Source of the DNA: JAIVJZ01 sp035645695
GTDB taxonomy: Bacteria; Acidobacteriota; Blastocatellia; Pyrinomonadales; Pyrinomonadaceae
Direction of reading: 5' to 3'
Length of the DNA: 64,000 nucleotides
Assembly (NCBI GenBank): GCA_035645695.1
Contig: DASQMC010000028.1
Coordinates: forward strand, 1 to 64,000
A model generated the notes under the pieces. That model was given only the letters and a program-made list of their open reading frames with translations, searched no databases and was not told the origin of the DNA. This document shows, piece by piece, positions 8,905 through 17,013 of this stretch (position 1 is its first letter; the number at the start of each line of letters is the position of its first letter). The position numbers were made by a program, and so were the translations under genes.

Positions 8905-9420
8905 TCAAATCTCCGTTTTACGATGCGCGACGAGGCGCAACAGCCCGTTGATGCCCATGTGCAGCACGGCGTAGACGACGATTGCGAGCAGGATCGAGAG
9001 CGCGAGGCGCGCGCCGCCCGCCATCGGCTCGGCCACGATGCCTTTGAACGGCGCGTAAAACGGATCGCTGATCGCGTAGATGAATTTCACGAACCCCGCG
9101 CTGCTGCGCGCGGCCAGAAGTGCGAGCAGGAAACGGATCGCAAGCAGTGAGTAGATGACGTAGAAGATGTAATCGACGATTTGCGAGATGCGCGCCGCGC
9201 CGCGACCGCGTTCCACCTCCCGCTCCGTTTCGACCACTTCGTTGATCGCCTTGCCGCGAAACTCCCCGGCGACCTGCTCCATTCGCTCGGCTTCGGGGCG
9301 GGTCGTGCGTTCGGCGCGCCCGGCGATCTCGGCGTTCACGTCGCCCTCGACGCCCGCCTTGAGCGCATCGTGCTGCGCGATGCGGCGCGCCTCGTCGGAG
9401 GCGAGTTTGTCATCCTGCAT
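8905..9420 (-). CDS. YggT-family membrane protein with charged N-terminal extension
   Basis: A 171-residue protein. Residues 1-75 are hydrophilic and charged (many Glu, Arg, Ala) and probably helical. Residues 76-160 hold two or three membrane segments with the YggT pattern IVDYIFYVIYSLLAIRFLL, then a loop with YAISDPFYAPFKGI, a hallmark of the family (P-F-x-x-P-F). YggT proteins are linked to osmotic-shock tolerance and lie near division genes in some bacteria. In this window the gene is just downstream of the two tRNA-Ser genes on the same strand. The cytoplasmic N-terminal extension is longer than in typical 90-residue YggT proteins. Confidence 0.8.
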   Translation of the reverse strand: MQDDKLASDEARRIAQHDALKAGVEGDVNAEIAGRAERTTRPEAERMEQVAGEFRGKAINEVVETEREVERGRGAARISQIVDYIFYVIYSLLAIRFLLALLAARSSAGFVKFIYAISDPFYAPFKGIVAEPMAGGARLALSILLAIVVYAVLHMGINGLLRLVAHRKTEI

Positions 9421-9449
9421 TGATTATGTCCCTTTGTCTTAAACGAAGG

Positions 9450-9536
9450 CGGAGAGGGTGGGATTCGAACCCACGGTGGAGTTTCCCCCACACAGCATTT
9501 CCAGTGCTGCCAATTCAACCACTCTTGCACCTCTCC
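9450..9536 (-). tRNA. tRNA-Ser (anticodon GGA)
   Basis: Read on the minus strand. The acceptor stem GGAGAGG (9536-9530) pairs with CCTCTCC (9457-9451), discriminator G at 9450. The anticodon stem CAGCA/TGCTG carries the loop CTGGAAA, giving anticodon GGA. A long variable arm, as in class II tRNAs, and a T-arm with GGTTCGAATCC are present. CCA is not fully encoded (CC then T). It is 87 bases long. It lies downstream of tRNA-Ser(CGA), with a family A palindrome between. Confidence 0.96.
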
Positions 9537-9544
9537 GTAAAAGA

Positions 9545-9627
9545 AATGATGAAGTAGGAAGGCGGAACGATGAACTGAAAGACAAGTCGCTTTTCATTCA
9601 TCGTTCATCCTTCCTACTTCATCATTA
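9545..9627. repeat. family A palindrome between the two tRNA-Ser genes
   Basis: The left arm (about 9545-9574, core GATGAAGTAGGAAGGCGGAA) and the right arm (about 9593-9627) are near-perfect inverted copies of each other with a central spacer of about 18 bases. The same arm sequence recurs at 16928, 35871, 42729, 55206 and 58880. It fills nearly all of the gap between the two tRNA genes. Confidence 0.9.
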
Positions 9628-9636
9628 AATACGTGG

Positions 9637-9723
9637 CGGAGAGGGTGGGATTTGAACCCACGGTGGAGTTTCCCCCACTCCGGTTTTCGAGACCGGTGCA
9701 CTAAGCCACTATGCGACCTCTCC
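9637..9723 (-). tRNA. tRNA-Ser (anticodon CGA)
   Basis: Read on the minus strand. Acceptor stem GGAGAGG (9723-9717) pairs with CCTCTCC (9644-9638), discriminator G at 9637. The anticodon stem CCGGT/ACCGG carries the loop CTCGAAA, giving anticodon CGA. The acceptor stem and variable arm are the same as in the neighbouring tRNA-Ser(GGA) and the T-arm differs by one base, so the pair shares seryl-tRNA synthetase identity elements and probably arose by duplication. Confidence 0.96.
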
Positions 9724-9728
9724 GCATG

Positions 9729-9822
9729 GGAAAGGATGAGGGCGGAAGGATGAGGGATGAATGAAAGCATTCACTTGATTGTATGCCTTCATTCATCCCT
9801 CATCCCTCATCCTTCATCCCTT
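9729..9822. repeat. family A-like palindrome between tRNA-Ser and tadA
   Basis: The left arm (GGAAAGGATGAGGGCGGAAG and on to about 9770) and the right arm (about 9783-9822) are inverted copies made of ATCCCTC-type tandem units. It is a divergent relative of family A. The right arm contains the tadA stop codon (TGA at 9816-9814, minus strand). Confidence 0.85.
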
Positions 9823-10302
9823 CGATAAGCGTCGCGCTCTGAAGAATGCTTGCATCACTTCGCGGCATTCCTCTTCGAGCACGCCCGCCGTTAATTCTAT
9901 TCGATGATTCAAAGAACTGGCGTCGCAGATGCGGAAGATTGATTCGACCGCACCCGCGCGTTCGTCGCGTGCGCCGTAGACGAGTCGCCTTACACGCGCC
10001 TGCACGAGCGCGCCCGCGCACATCGCGCATGGCTCGATAGTCGAATAGACGACCGCGCCCACGAGTCTGTAATTTTCAATCCGTCGTGCCGCCGCGCGCA
10101 GGGCGATGATTTCGGCGTGGGCGGTCGGGTCGCAATCGGCGCGCGTGCGATTTCCGGCGACGGCCAAAAGCTCTCCGGCGGAACTGACGACGCACGCCCC
10201 GATTGGCACTTCGTCGCGCTCAGTTCCGGCGGCGCGCGCCGCCTCCAGAGCCACGCGCATCCAGCGTGCGTCGGCGTCTTCCTCCGTCTCAACGTCAAAC
10301 AT
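9814..10302 (-). CDS. tadA: tRNA-specific adenosine-34 deaminase
   Basis: A 162-residue zinc-dependent deaminase that turns adenosine 34 of tRNA-Arg(ACG) into inosine. The catalytic set is complete: His62 and Glu64 in AHAEI, Cys92 and Cys95 in PCAMC. The end ...FFRARR matches the family's C-terminal helix. The frame is open for 70 more codons upstream, but ATG 10302 is chosen because it gives the family's usual length and lies about 36 bases after a near-consensus promoter at 10345-10373. It could be read together with the two downstream tRNA-Ser genes. The last codons lie in a repeat arm. Confidence 0.94.
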   Translation of the reverse strand: MFDVETEEDADARWMRVALEAARAAGTERDEVPIGACVVSSAGELLAVAGNRTRADCDPTAHAEIIALRAAARRIENYRLVGAVVYSTIEPCAMCAGALVQARVRRLVYGARDERAGAVESIFRICDASSLNHRIELTAGVLEEECREVMQAFFRARRLSKG

Positions 10303-10344
10303 ATCGCGCACAGACGCTTTACAACCGGCGGCGAACGAAAACTG

Positions 10345-10373
10345 ACTATAGGCACGCCCGCGCCCGCTGTCAA
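10345..10373 (-). promoter_or_regulatory. sigma-70 type promoter of tadA
   Basis: On the minus strand: TTGACA (10373-10368), a 17-base spacer, TATAGT (10350-10345). Five or six of six matches in each box. Transcription would start near 10338, about 36 bases before the tadA ATG. It faces away from the alkA-like gene. Confidence 0.8.
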
Positions 10374-10420
10374 GCGGCAGACTTTGACGTTCAACGCCCG
10401 TTTCTGCGACACTTCGCGCC

Positions 10421-11431
10421 ATGCCCGAAATCGTCCTCAATGCCCGCGCGCCCTTCGATTTTGCGTCCACCGCGCGCTTCCTGCGTTTCACCGACGCGGA
10501 GATCGTGGACACTTTCGCCGGTGGTCGCTACAGGCGCGCGATTCATTTCGGGGAGACGTTGTTCCTGCTCTCCGTCGAATCGGACGCGACCGGCGCGCGT
10601 CCCGCAGTTCGATTCAAACTCGCGCCCGAGGGCTTAGTCACTCCGCAAATTCTGGACGAGGCGATGCGCGTCGTCCGCGACATGTTCAGCCTCGAACACG
10701 ACCTCGACGGCTGGCGCGCGCGTCTCTCGCGCGATGCCTTTATGCGGCGGCTCGAAGCCGAACATCGCGGCCTGCGCCTGCCCCGCTGGCCTTCCCTGTT
10801 TGAAGCCGTGGTTACCTCCGTGCTCCTGCAACAGATCGCGACGACGGTGGCGATCACATTCCGTCGTCGCGTCGTCGAGCGATACGGAGAGGCGTTGGAA
10901 CGCGACGGCGAAACTTATTTTGCCTTCCCGCGCGCCGAACAATTGGCGCGTGCGGGCGTCGAAGAGTTGCGCGCGCTCGGCCTGTCTAATGCGAAAGCGG
11001 CGTGCATCATCGAAGTGGCGCGCGCGTCGGCCGAGGGCGAACTCAGTTCCGCGTCGCTCGCGCGAGAGGATAACGAGACGGTCATCGCGCGCCTCTCAAG
11101 TTTGCGCGGCATCGGGCGCTGGACGGCGGAGTGGGCTTTGATGCTGCACTTCGGACGCGCCGACTTGTTCCCCGCCGCCGACCTCTTTTTGCGCGGCGTC
11201 GTCATCAAGCATTACAACCGGGGCGCGGCGATGAACGAGCGCGAGATTCGCGCGTTTGCCGCGAAGCGTTGGGGCGCGTACCAGTCTTACAGCGCGCTCT
11301 ACTTCCTCGCAGGGATGCGCGCCGGAACTATCACGCTTAAACCGGAGCGCGTGTTATCATCCGACGGGCGCGATGCGAAGCCGACGCATCGCACGCAAAG
11401 GAAGAAGATCGACCGACAAGATGAAACCTGA
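10421..11431 (+). CDS. DNA-3-methyladenine glycosylase II-like (AlkA family)
   Basis: A 336-residue HhH-GPD base-excision glycosylase that removes alkylated bases. An N-terminal AlkA_N-like beta domain (about 1-110) precedes the helical catalytic part. The helix-hairpin-helix is LRGIGRWTAEWALM (about 228-241), followed by the GPD motif with catalytic Asp254 in FPAADLFLRG. The C-terminal 25 residues are polar and variable. No Ada/AraC domain is fused. A possible promoter (TTGACG 10384-10389, poor -10 near 10408-10413) lies so close to the ATG that the mRNA may be leaderless. The next gene begins inside this one (11-base overlap). Confidence 0.87.
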   Translation: MPEIVLNARAPFDFASTARFLRFTDAEIVDTFAGGRYRRAIHFGETLFLLSVESDATGARPAVRFKLAPEGLVTPQILDEAMRVVRDMFSLEHDLDGWRARLSRDAFMRRLEAEHRGLRLPRWPSLFEAVVTSVLLQQIATTVAITFRRRVVERYGEALERDGETYFAFPRAEQLARAGVEELRALGLSNAKAACIIEVARASAEGELSSASLAREDNETVIARLSSLRGIGRWTAEWALMLHFGRADLFPAADLFLRGVVIKHYNRGAAMNEREIRAFAAKRWGAYQSYSALYFLAGMRAGTITLKPERVLSSDGRDAKPTHRTQRKKIDRQDET

Positions 11432-12461
11432 CACGCGCCCCAGAACACCGACCGGCTCACTGTCCGGCGGCGAACGCCAGAACACGGGCAGTTTCCGCTC
11501 CCCCGTCGCGCAAACGAAAGACACAGCCGCCCCCCCCGCCGCCAACGCTCCGACCACCGCCGACAAATCTCCCGACGCTTTCACGTTGCTCGGCCGCAAA
11601 TTGTCGCCCGCCGAATTCAACACGGCGATGGTGCATTTCTACCGCGGCGAGGTGCAACGCTCGAACACCTGGCGCAACCGCCTCGACACGACGACCAACT
11701 GGGCTGTCCTGACCGCCGGCGCGACGCTCTCCTTCGCCTTCAGTTCATCCGAGAACCCACACTTCGTCATCCCGATCAACTCAATCCTCGTCGCCTTCTT
11801 CCTCTTCATGGAAGCGCGCCGCTATCGCTACTACGAAATCTGGGCGAGCCGCGTGCGCATCCTCGAAACCGGCTACTTCGCGCAGATGCTCTCGCCGAGC
11901 GCGACGCATGATCAGGAGTGGGCGGAGCACCTCGCGGCCGACATGCGCACGCCGCACTTCACGATCAGCGAGTGGGAAGCCGTCGGGCGTCGCCTGCGGC
12001 GCAACTATCTCTGGATTTTCGTCCTGCTGGCGGGGAGTTGGAATCTGAAAGTTTACCTGCATCCGTTCCCGGCGCGCGGCTTCGAGATGTTCGTCGGGCG
12101 CGCCGGGATCGGCTCGCTCTCCGGCGAAGCCATGCTGATGTTCGGCATCGTCTTCAACGCCGTGGTGTTCATCTTCGCCTTCGCCACCGTGCGTCTGAAA
12201 CAGGCGACGGGCGAGGTGCTGCCGGATCACGAGTTTCCTTTCCACCCGATCCGCAGCGTGACGACGACGCTCTCACGCGCCACCAAGCAACGACGCGTCA
12301 CCGAACGCCGCACGAAGCGGGCGCGCCAGCGCACGCGCACCACGCGCCCCGGACAGACCGGCGCGCTCACAGGCAACCTCGGCGGCGAATGGAAACAATC
12401 CGACACCGACGAACTCAGGCCGACAGACCGCGAGCCGGTCGCCGAAGAAACGCTTACATGA
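11421..12461 (+). CDS. DUF2270 integral membrane protein
   Basis: 346 residues from ATG 11421, which overlaps the alkA-like stop by 11 bases. Residues 1-60 are polar and Pro/Thr-rich. The pattern FYRGEVQRSNTWRNRLDTTT (about 72-91) is characteristic of DUF2270. Four hydrophobic segments follow (near 92-106, 112-128, 193-210, 235-262). The last 60 residues are very Arg/Thr-rich (RRVTERRTKRARQRTRTTRP) and could touch nucleic acid or lipid head groups on the inner face. Function is unknown. It is followed immediately by the family D palindrome and hutH. Confidence 0.78.
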   Translation: MKPDTRPRTPTGSLSGGERQNTGSFRSPVAQTKDTAAPPAANAPTTADKSPDAFTLLGRKLSPAEFNTAMVHFYRGEVQRSNTWRNRLDTTTNWAVLTAGATLSFAFSSSENPHFVIPINSILVAFFLFMEARRYRYYEIWASRVRILETGYFAQMLSPSATHDQEWAEHLAADMRTPHFTISEWEAVGRRLRRNYLWIFVLLAGSWNLKVYLHPFPARGFEMFVGRAGIGSLSGEAMLMFGIVFNAVVFIFAFATVRLKQATGEVLPDHEFPFHPIRSVTTTLSRATKQRRVTERRTKRARQRTRTTRPGQTGALTGNLGGEWKQSDTDELRPTDREPVAEETLT

Positions 12462-12466
12462 AGAAG

Positions 12467-12543
12467 TGACGGGTGACGGGTAACAGGTGACAGGATTTAA
12501 AACCTGTCCTCATCCTGTCACCTGTCACCTGTCACCCGTCACC
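12467..12543. repeat. family D palindrome filling the gap before hutH
   Basis: The left arm is made of GTGACGG/GTGACAG-type units (12467-12495) and the right arm (12512-12543) of CCTGTCA/CCCGTCA units, its inverse. It starts 5 bases after the DUF2270 stop and ends at the base before the hutH ATG, so it replaces the normal ribosome-site region of hutH. Confidence 0.9.
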
Positions 12544-14043
12544 ATGCTTGAACTGAACGGACAATCGTTATCGCTCGAACAGGTCGCGGAAGTGGCGCGC
12601 GGGGCAGAGCGGGTGCGGCTCGCGGCGGATGCGCGGGCGCGCGTCGAGGCGTCGCGTGCCGTGGTCGAACGCATCGTGGAAGAGGGGCGCGTGGTTTACG
12701 GCGTCAACACGGGCTTCGGAAAGCTGTCGGATTATTCGATTCCGCGCGCGGAATTGCGCGAGTTGCAGTTGAATCTCGTGCGCAGTCATTCGTGCGGCGT
12801 GGGCGCGCCGCTCGCGGCCGACGAGACGCGCGCGATGATGCTCCTGCGCGCCAACGTCCTCGCGCTCGGTTACAGCGGCGCGCGCCCGGTAGTCGTCGAA
12901 ACCCTGATTGAGATGTTGGAGCGCAATGTCGTGCCCGTCGTGCCGGAGAAAGGTTCGGTCGGGGCGAGCGGCGATCTCGCGCCGCTCGCGCACCTCGCGC
13001 TCGCTTGTATCGGCGAGGGCGAATCGATTTACGAAGGCGAGCGCATGCCGAGCGCGGCCGCCCTGGCGCGCGCCGGAATCCGGCCGATTGAATTGGAAGC
13101 GAAAGAAGGTCTCGCGCTGCTGAACGGCACGCAGGCGCTCACGGCCGTCGGCGCGCTCGCGCTCGGGCGCGCCCTGCAAATCGCGCGCGGCGCGAACGTG
13201 GCGGGCGCGATGTCGCTCGAAGCCCTGCGCGGCACGCCCGCCGCCTTCGACGCGCGCCTCCACAACGCGCGCCCGCACCCCGGCCAGACGGAAGCGGCCG
13301 CGCACCTGCGCGCGCTCCTCCGCGAGAGCGAGATCAGGGAATCGCACGTCGAGAACGACCCGCGCGTGCAGGACGCTTACTCTCTGCGCTGCATGCCGCA
13401 AGTCCACGGCGCGGCGCGCGATTGTTTCCGAAACGCGCGCGCCGTCGTGGAAATCGAGACGGGCGCGGCCACCGATAACCCGCTCGTCTTCGCGGACACC
13501 GGCGAACTCATTTCGGGCGGAAACTTCCACGGCGCGCCGCTCGCCCTCCAGTTCGACTACGCGGCCATCGCGCTCACACACCTGATGAACATCAGCGAGC
13601 GACGCATCGAACGGCTCATCAACCCGGACATGAACGAGGGCTTGCCCGCTTTTCTCACGTCGCAGCCCGGCACCTCATCGGGTTTCATGATCGCGCAGGT
13701 GACTGCCGTCGCGCTTTTGAACGAGATGAAGGTGCTCGCGCACCCGGCGACGACGGACAACCTGCCGACCTCCGCGGGCAAAGAAGATCACGTCTCGATG
13801 GGCATGACCGCGGCATTGAAATTCCGCACTATAGTTGCGAATGCCGAGTACGTCCTCGCCATCGAACTGCTCGCCGCCGCCGAGGGATTGGAATACCGCG
13901 CGCCGCTCAAACCCGGCATCGGCGTCCGCCGCGCCTACGAACTCGTCCGCGCCCACGCCCCGCGCCTCACGCGCGACCGCGCTCTCTCGTCCGACATCGA
14001 ACGCCTCGCCGCCGCCGTCCGCCACGGCGAGTTTGATTTCTAG
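12544..14043 (+). CDS. hutH: histidine ammonia-lyase
   Basis: A 499-residue enzyme that converts L-histidine to urocanate and ammonia, the first step of histidine breakdown. The Ala-Ser-Gly triplet that cyclises to the MIO cofactor is at 141-143 in SVGASGDLAPLAH. The active-site loop YGVNTGFG is at 52-59, and the later conserved stretch TSAGKEDHVSMGM is present. Length and N-terminus fit the family from ATG 12544. The upstream in-frame codons come from the repeat and are rejected. No purine-rich ribosome site is present because the palindrome runs up to the ATG. Urocanase (hutU) is 4.5 kb downstream rather than adjacent. Confidence 0.96.
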   Translation: MLELNGQSLSLEQVAEVARGAERVRLAADARARVEASRAVVERIVEEGRVVYGVNTGFGKLSDYSIPRAELRELQLNLVRSHSCGVGAPLAADETRAMMLLRANVLALGYSGARPVVVETLIEMLERNVVPVVPEKGSVGASGDLAPLAHLALACIGEGESIYEGERMPSAAALARAGIRPIELEAKEGLALLNGTQALTAVGALALGRALQIARGANVAGAMSLEALRGTPAAFDARLHNARPHPGQTEAAAHLRALLRESEIRESHVENDPRVQDAYSLRCMPQVHGAARDCFRNARAVVEIETGAATDNPLVFADTGELISGGNFHGAPLALQFDYAAIALTHLMNISERRIERLINPDMNEGLPAFLTSQPGTSSGFMIAQVTAVALLNEMKVLAHPATTDNLPTSAGKEDHVSMGMTAALKFRTIVANAEYVLAIELLAAAEGLEYRAPLKPGIGVRRAYELVRAHAPRLTRDRALSSDIERLAAAVRHGEFDF

Positions 14044-14111
14044 ATCGCCTCGTTACAAACTTCATCGTTCTCTGCGCGCCCACGCGAGAGGTTGGCATGG
14101 CGCTCAGGTTT

Positions 14112-14210
14112 TCTCTGTGCCCCCTCTGTGCTCTCTGTGTCTCTGTGGTGAATGCTCCTTGATCAGGCACTCACCACAGAGACACAGAGAGCACAGAGGG
14201 GGCACAGAGA
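14112..14210. repeat. family C palindrome, perfect 40-bp arms
   Basis: Left arm 14112-14151 and right arm 14171-14210 are exact reverse complements (40 of 40), with a 19-base spacer. The arms are built from CTCTGTG-type units. The right flank (ATCGCAATCCGCTATAATTT, 14221-14240) resembles the flank of the copy at 47670, and includes a TATAAT box that could serve the next gene. Confidence 0.95.
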
Positions 14211-14322
14211 GATTCACCGGATCGCAATCCGCTATAATTTCTCGCGTGGGCGCGGAGAGAATTTTTAACTTTCGCCGTCGCCGTCGTTTAATCAACTCGT
14301 GCGGCGGCGAGGCGGAAAACGC

Positions 14323-15255
14323 ATGTTGAAGAAGTTCGTCGTCAATTTCTGGAGCGGCAAGGAGTTCGGGTGGCGCATCGCGCGCATTTGCGTGCTGCTC
14401 GGCGCGTGCCTGCTGGGGTATGTCATGTTATTCGAGGACAGTTTCATCTACTTCCCGTCGAAGTACCCGGATGGCGCGTGGGAGCTTGAACAGCCACGCG
14501 CGCGCGAGGGGCGGATCGTCGCGCAGGTCGAAGACGTAGAACTGACGGCGGCCGACGGCGTGCGACTGCACGGATGGTTTTGCACGCCGCGCGTCGGGCG
14601 CGCCGATGGCGCGCTCGAAGCGGTCGAGACACGCGCGACGCTGCTTTACCTCCACGGCAACGGCGGCAACATCTCGCACCGCTACGACTTCATCAACGAA
14701 CTCGTGGCGTTGCCCGTGAACGTCCTGATCATAGATTATCGCGGCTACGGCAAAAGCGCAGGCCGCCCCTCCGAAGAGGGTTTATACATGGATGCGCGCG
14801 CTGCGTGGGATCACCTGACGACGGCGCGGGGCATTCCCGCCGCTCAAATCGTCATCTTCGGTAAATCGCTCGGCGGCGCGGTGGCGGTTGACCTGGCGAC
14901 GAAGGTGGAAGCGTGCGGCCTCATCGTGCAGTCGAGTTTCACCTCGGTCGCTGACATGGCGGGCGAGGTCTTGCCCTTCGTCCCGCGCTTCATAATTCGC
15001 ACGAAGATGGATTCGCTCTCGAAGATCGCCTCCGTGTCGTGTCCCAAACTTTTCATCCACAGCCAGGCCGACGAGATCGTCCCCTACCGCCTCGGCCGTC
15101 GCCTCTTCGACGCGGCGCGCGCCCCGAAACAGTTCTACGAAGTCAAAGGCGCGCCGCACAATCTTACGAACGAGATCGGCGGCGCGCCTTATTATGGAGC
15201 GTTGCGCGACTTCATCAACTCGTCGTGCAACGCGAAACTTCGAGAGGGTAACTAA
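14323..15255 (+). CDS. membrane-anchored alpha/beta hydrolase (BEM46/ABHD13-like)
   Basis: 310 residues with an N-terminal membrane anchor (about 18-36), then FEDSFIYFPSKYP, the sequence typical of BEM46-like hydrolases. LYLHGNGGN (108-116) is the oxyanion loop, Ser182 in GKSLGG the nucleophile, the Asp in SQADEIVP and the His in KGAPHNLTNE the rest of the triad. Substrate is unknown; relatives act on acyl groups at membranes. A TATAAT-like box at 14233-14238 may drive it. Its stop overlaps the stop of the convergent L,D-transpeptidase gene by a few bases. Confidence 0.85.
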   Translation: MLKKFVVNFWSGKEFGWRIARICVLLGACLLGYVMLFEDSFIYFPSKYPDGAWELEQPRAREGRIVAQVEDVELTAADGVRLHGWFCTPRVGRADGALEAVETRATLLYLHGNGGNISHRYDFINELVALPVNVLIIDYRGYGKSAGRPSEEGLYMDARAAWDHLTTARGIPAAQIVIFGKSLGGAVAVDLATKVEACGLIVQSSFTSVADMAGEVLPFVPRFIIRTKMDSLSKIASVSCPKLFIHSQADEIVPYRLGRRLFDAARAPKQFYEVKGAPHNLTNEIGGAPYYGALRDFINSSCNAKLREGN

Positions 15256-16724
15256 CCCCGCTTGCCTTTCTTCGCGCCCGCCGCTTTGGCCGCGCCGCCG
15301 CCCGAATCAAGCGCGACGGGCGAGGGATAACCCTTGCCTTTAAGCGCGGCCAGTTCGATGACGATCTCTTTCTGGCCTTTGACCGCGCGCGTCACCTTCC
15401 CGCCTTCGGCATCAACCCCCTTGTTCGCGTTGTTGTTCGCATTCTTGTTCGCGTTGTTGTTCGCGTTGTTGGCGTTGTTGTTCGCGTTCTTGTTGGCCGC
15501 GTCGGGCGTCGCGTCCGGCGAGCCGTCGGCCGGGTTGCCTTTTGCATCACGCGCCATCTGTTTGAGCGCGTCCAAGACGCGCGCGCGCTCGGGTTCGCTC
15601 AAGCTGTCGAGCGAGACGCCGTTCGCTTCGAGCACGGCGCGCAGGTTCGCCTCCGTGTTCGTGTCGCGGTCGTACACGTCGCGGTAGATATAGAGTTTGC
15701 CGTCCTCGACGACGATGGTTTCGTAACGGAGTTCGACGGGGACGGAGCGTTCGAGTTTGACTTCCTTCGTCTCCTTGCGATTCTTCGCGTAGGTTGCCAT
15801 GTCCTCATCGGTCAACTGCGCGCCGCCGATCTTCGCCATCATGCGCGCCACGTCCTGCACCTGCGTGTTCGTCAGGCCGACGCAGCCGTGCGAGGCGAAG
15901 CTGCCGAGTTTGGCAACCGACTTGCCGCCGTGGATGAGCGAGGGCATACCGATGGGAATCTTGATGGGGCCGAGCGGGTTCAGAGGGCTGCCCGCTTCAA
16001 CTTTCTGGCCGACTTTGACTTTGCTCGTAGGCGATTCCACCCACGGTTCGTCGGGCGGCGTCCACGTCGGGTTGAAGATGATCGTGTCGGCCTTGCGCAA
16101 GCCCGTCGGCAGCGGAAACTCCGGGTAGCCGATGCCGACTTTGTAGGTCTTTACGAGTTGGCCGTTTTCGAACACGTCCATGCGATAGGCCGGCGCGTTG
16201 ACGACGATGCGCGTGTCGGTCGGCACGGAGTTCGGCTTGCCGCCCCCGCCGGCGGCCGTCGTCCCGCCTTCGCCGCTGTTGCCGCTCCAACGCGCGCTCA
16301 CGTACTGTGTGAAGCGCGCGGCGCGCTCCTCGCCGAGCACGCTCTTGATCTGTTCGGCGGCGCGCGCGGTGGCGGCGCTCGTCGTGCCGCCATGCTCGCC
16401 CGTCTCGGTCTCGCGCAAGCTTCCGGTTTCTTCGCGCGCCACCTTGCGCAGGCGTTCGATCTGCTCGTCCGTCAATTGCAACTCCGACTTCAGGCCGGCC
16501 GCGAATTTCTCGTCGGCGAACATGGCGTCGAGCACGGGCAGCGTCACGGGCAGGTTGTTCGCGCCCGCGTTGCCGCTCGCGGCGGGCGTCGCGCTCGCAA
16601 CGGGCGAGGGCGTCGCCACCGCCGTCGTATTGCCGTTCGATACGGGCGCGGCCTGGCAACCGCCGAAAATGAACAGGACGGACAGACACATCACGCCGCC
16701 CGCTACACGCCACACAATATTCAT
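15252..16724 (-). CDS. lipoprotein L,D-transpeptidase (YkuD domain)
   Basis: A 490-residue lipoprotein: a hydrophobic signal ends in the lipobox FGGC with Cys23. A Ser/Ala/Pro-rich spacer follows, then a helical region (about 60-145). The YkuD domain (about 170-300) has His265, and the catalytic motif SHGCVGLTN with His279 and Cys281. Such enzymes cross-link peptidoglycan through 3-3 bonds or attach proteins to it. The C-terminal part has an Asn-rich tract (about residues 413-436, NANNNAN type) encoded by a GTTGTTCGC-type repetitive stretch at 15421-15500, and a basic tail KAAGAKKGKRG. It lies upstream of no gene on its strand except across a convergent stop overlap with the hydrolase. Confidence 0.88.
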   Translation of the reverse strand: MNIVWRVAGGVMCLSVLFIFGGCQAAPVSNGNTTAVATPSPVASATPAASGNAGANNLPVTLPVLDAMFADEKFAAGLKSELQLTDEQIERLRKVAREETGSLRETETGEHGGTTSAATARAAEQIKSVLGEERAARFTQYVSARWSGNSGEGGTTAAGGGGKPNSVPTDTRIVVNAPAYRMDVFENGQLVKTYKVGIGYPEFPLPTGLRKADTIIFNPTWTPPDEPWVESPTSKVKVGQKVEAGSPLNPLGPIKIPIGMPSLIHGGKSVAKLGSFASHGCVGLTNTQVQDVARMMAKIGGAQLTDEDMATYAKNRKETKEVKLERSVPVELRYETIVVEDGKLYIYRDVYDRDTNTEANLRAVLEANGVSLDSLSEPERARVLDALKQMARDAKGNPADGSPDATPDAANKNANNNANNANNNANKNANNNANKGVDAEGGKVTRAVKGQKEIVIELAALKGKGYPSPVALDSGGGAAKAAGAKKGKRG

Positions 16725-16927
16725 ACTGGCTTTAACTCCTCTTGATATGGAAAACTTTTCGCGCCGCGCCCGCGCTCGCGCACGCGGCGACTACCGGCGC
16801 ATCCCCACATCCACTAGCAACACCCGTTCCCACCGCCGCGCCGCGCATAATCGCCGCCTTTTCGCGTTTCCCGCCCCCCCCGCCCTCCCGCGCTCGCACC
16901 ATAAACGGACGCCGCAGGGATGAAAAG

Positions 16928-17013
16928 AAAACGATGAAGGAGGAACGCGGAACGATGAACTAAAGACAAGACCGCCTTCCGTTCATCGTTCCGCGTTCCT
17001 CCTTCATCGTTTT
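16928..17013. repeat. family A palindrome, perfect 33-bp arms
   Basis: Left arm 16928-16960 and right arm 16981-17013 are exact reverse complements (33 of 33) around a 20-base spacer. The core is CGATGAAGGAGGAACGCGGA. The right arm contains the stop codon and last codons of the M23 peptidase gene. Confidence 0.95.

Noticed and set aside
14112..14210. Family C palindrome considered as an IS end or an intrinsic terminator
   Set aside because: No transposase between or near copies, no T-run after the stem, and arms are too long for a usual terminator.
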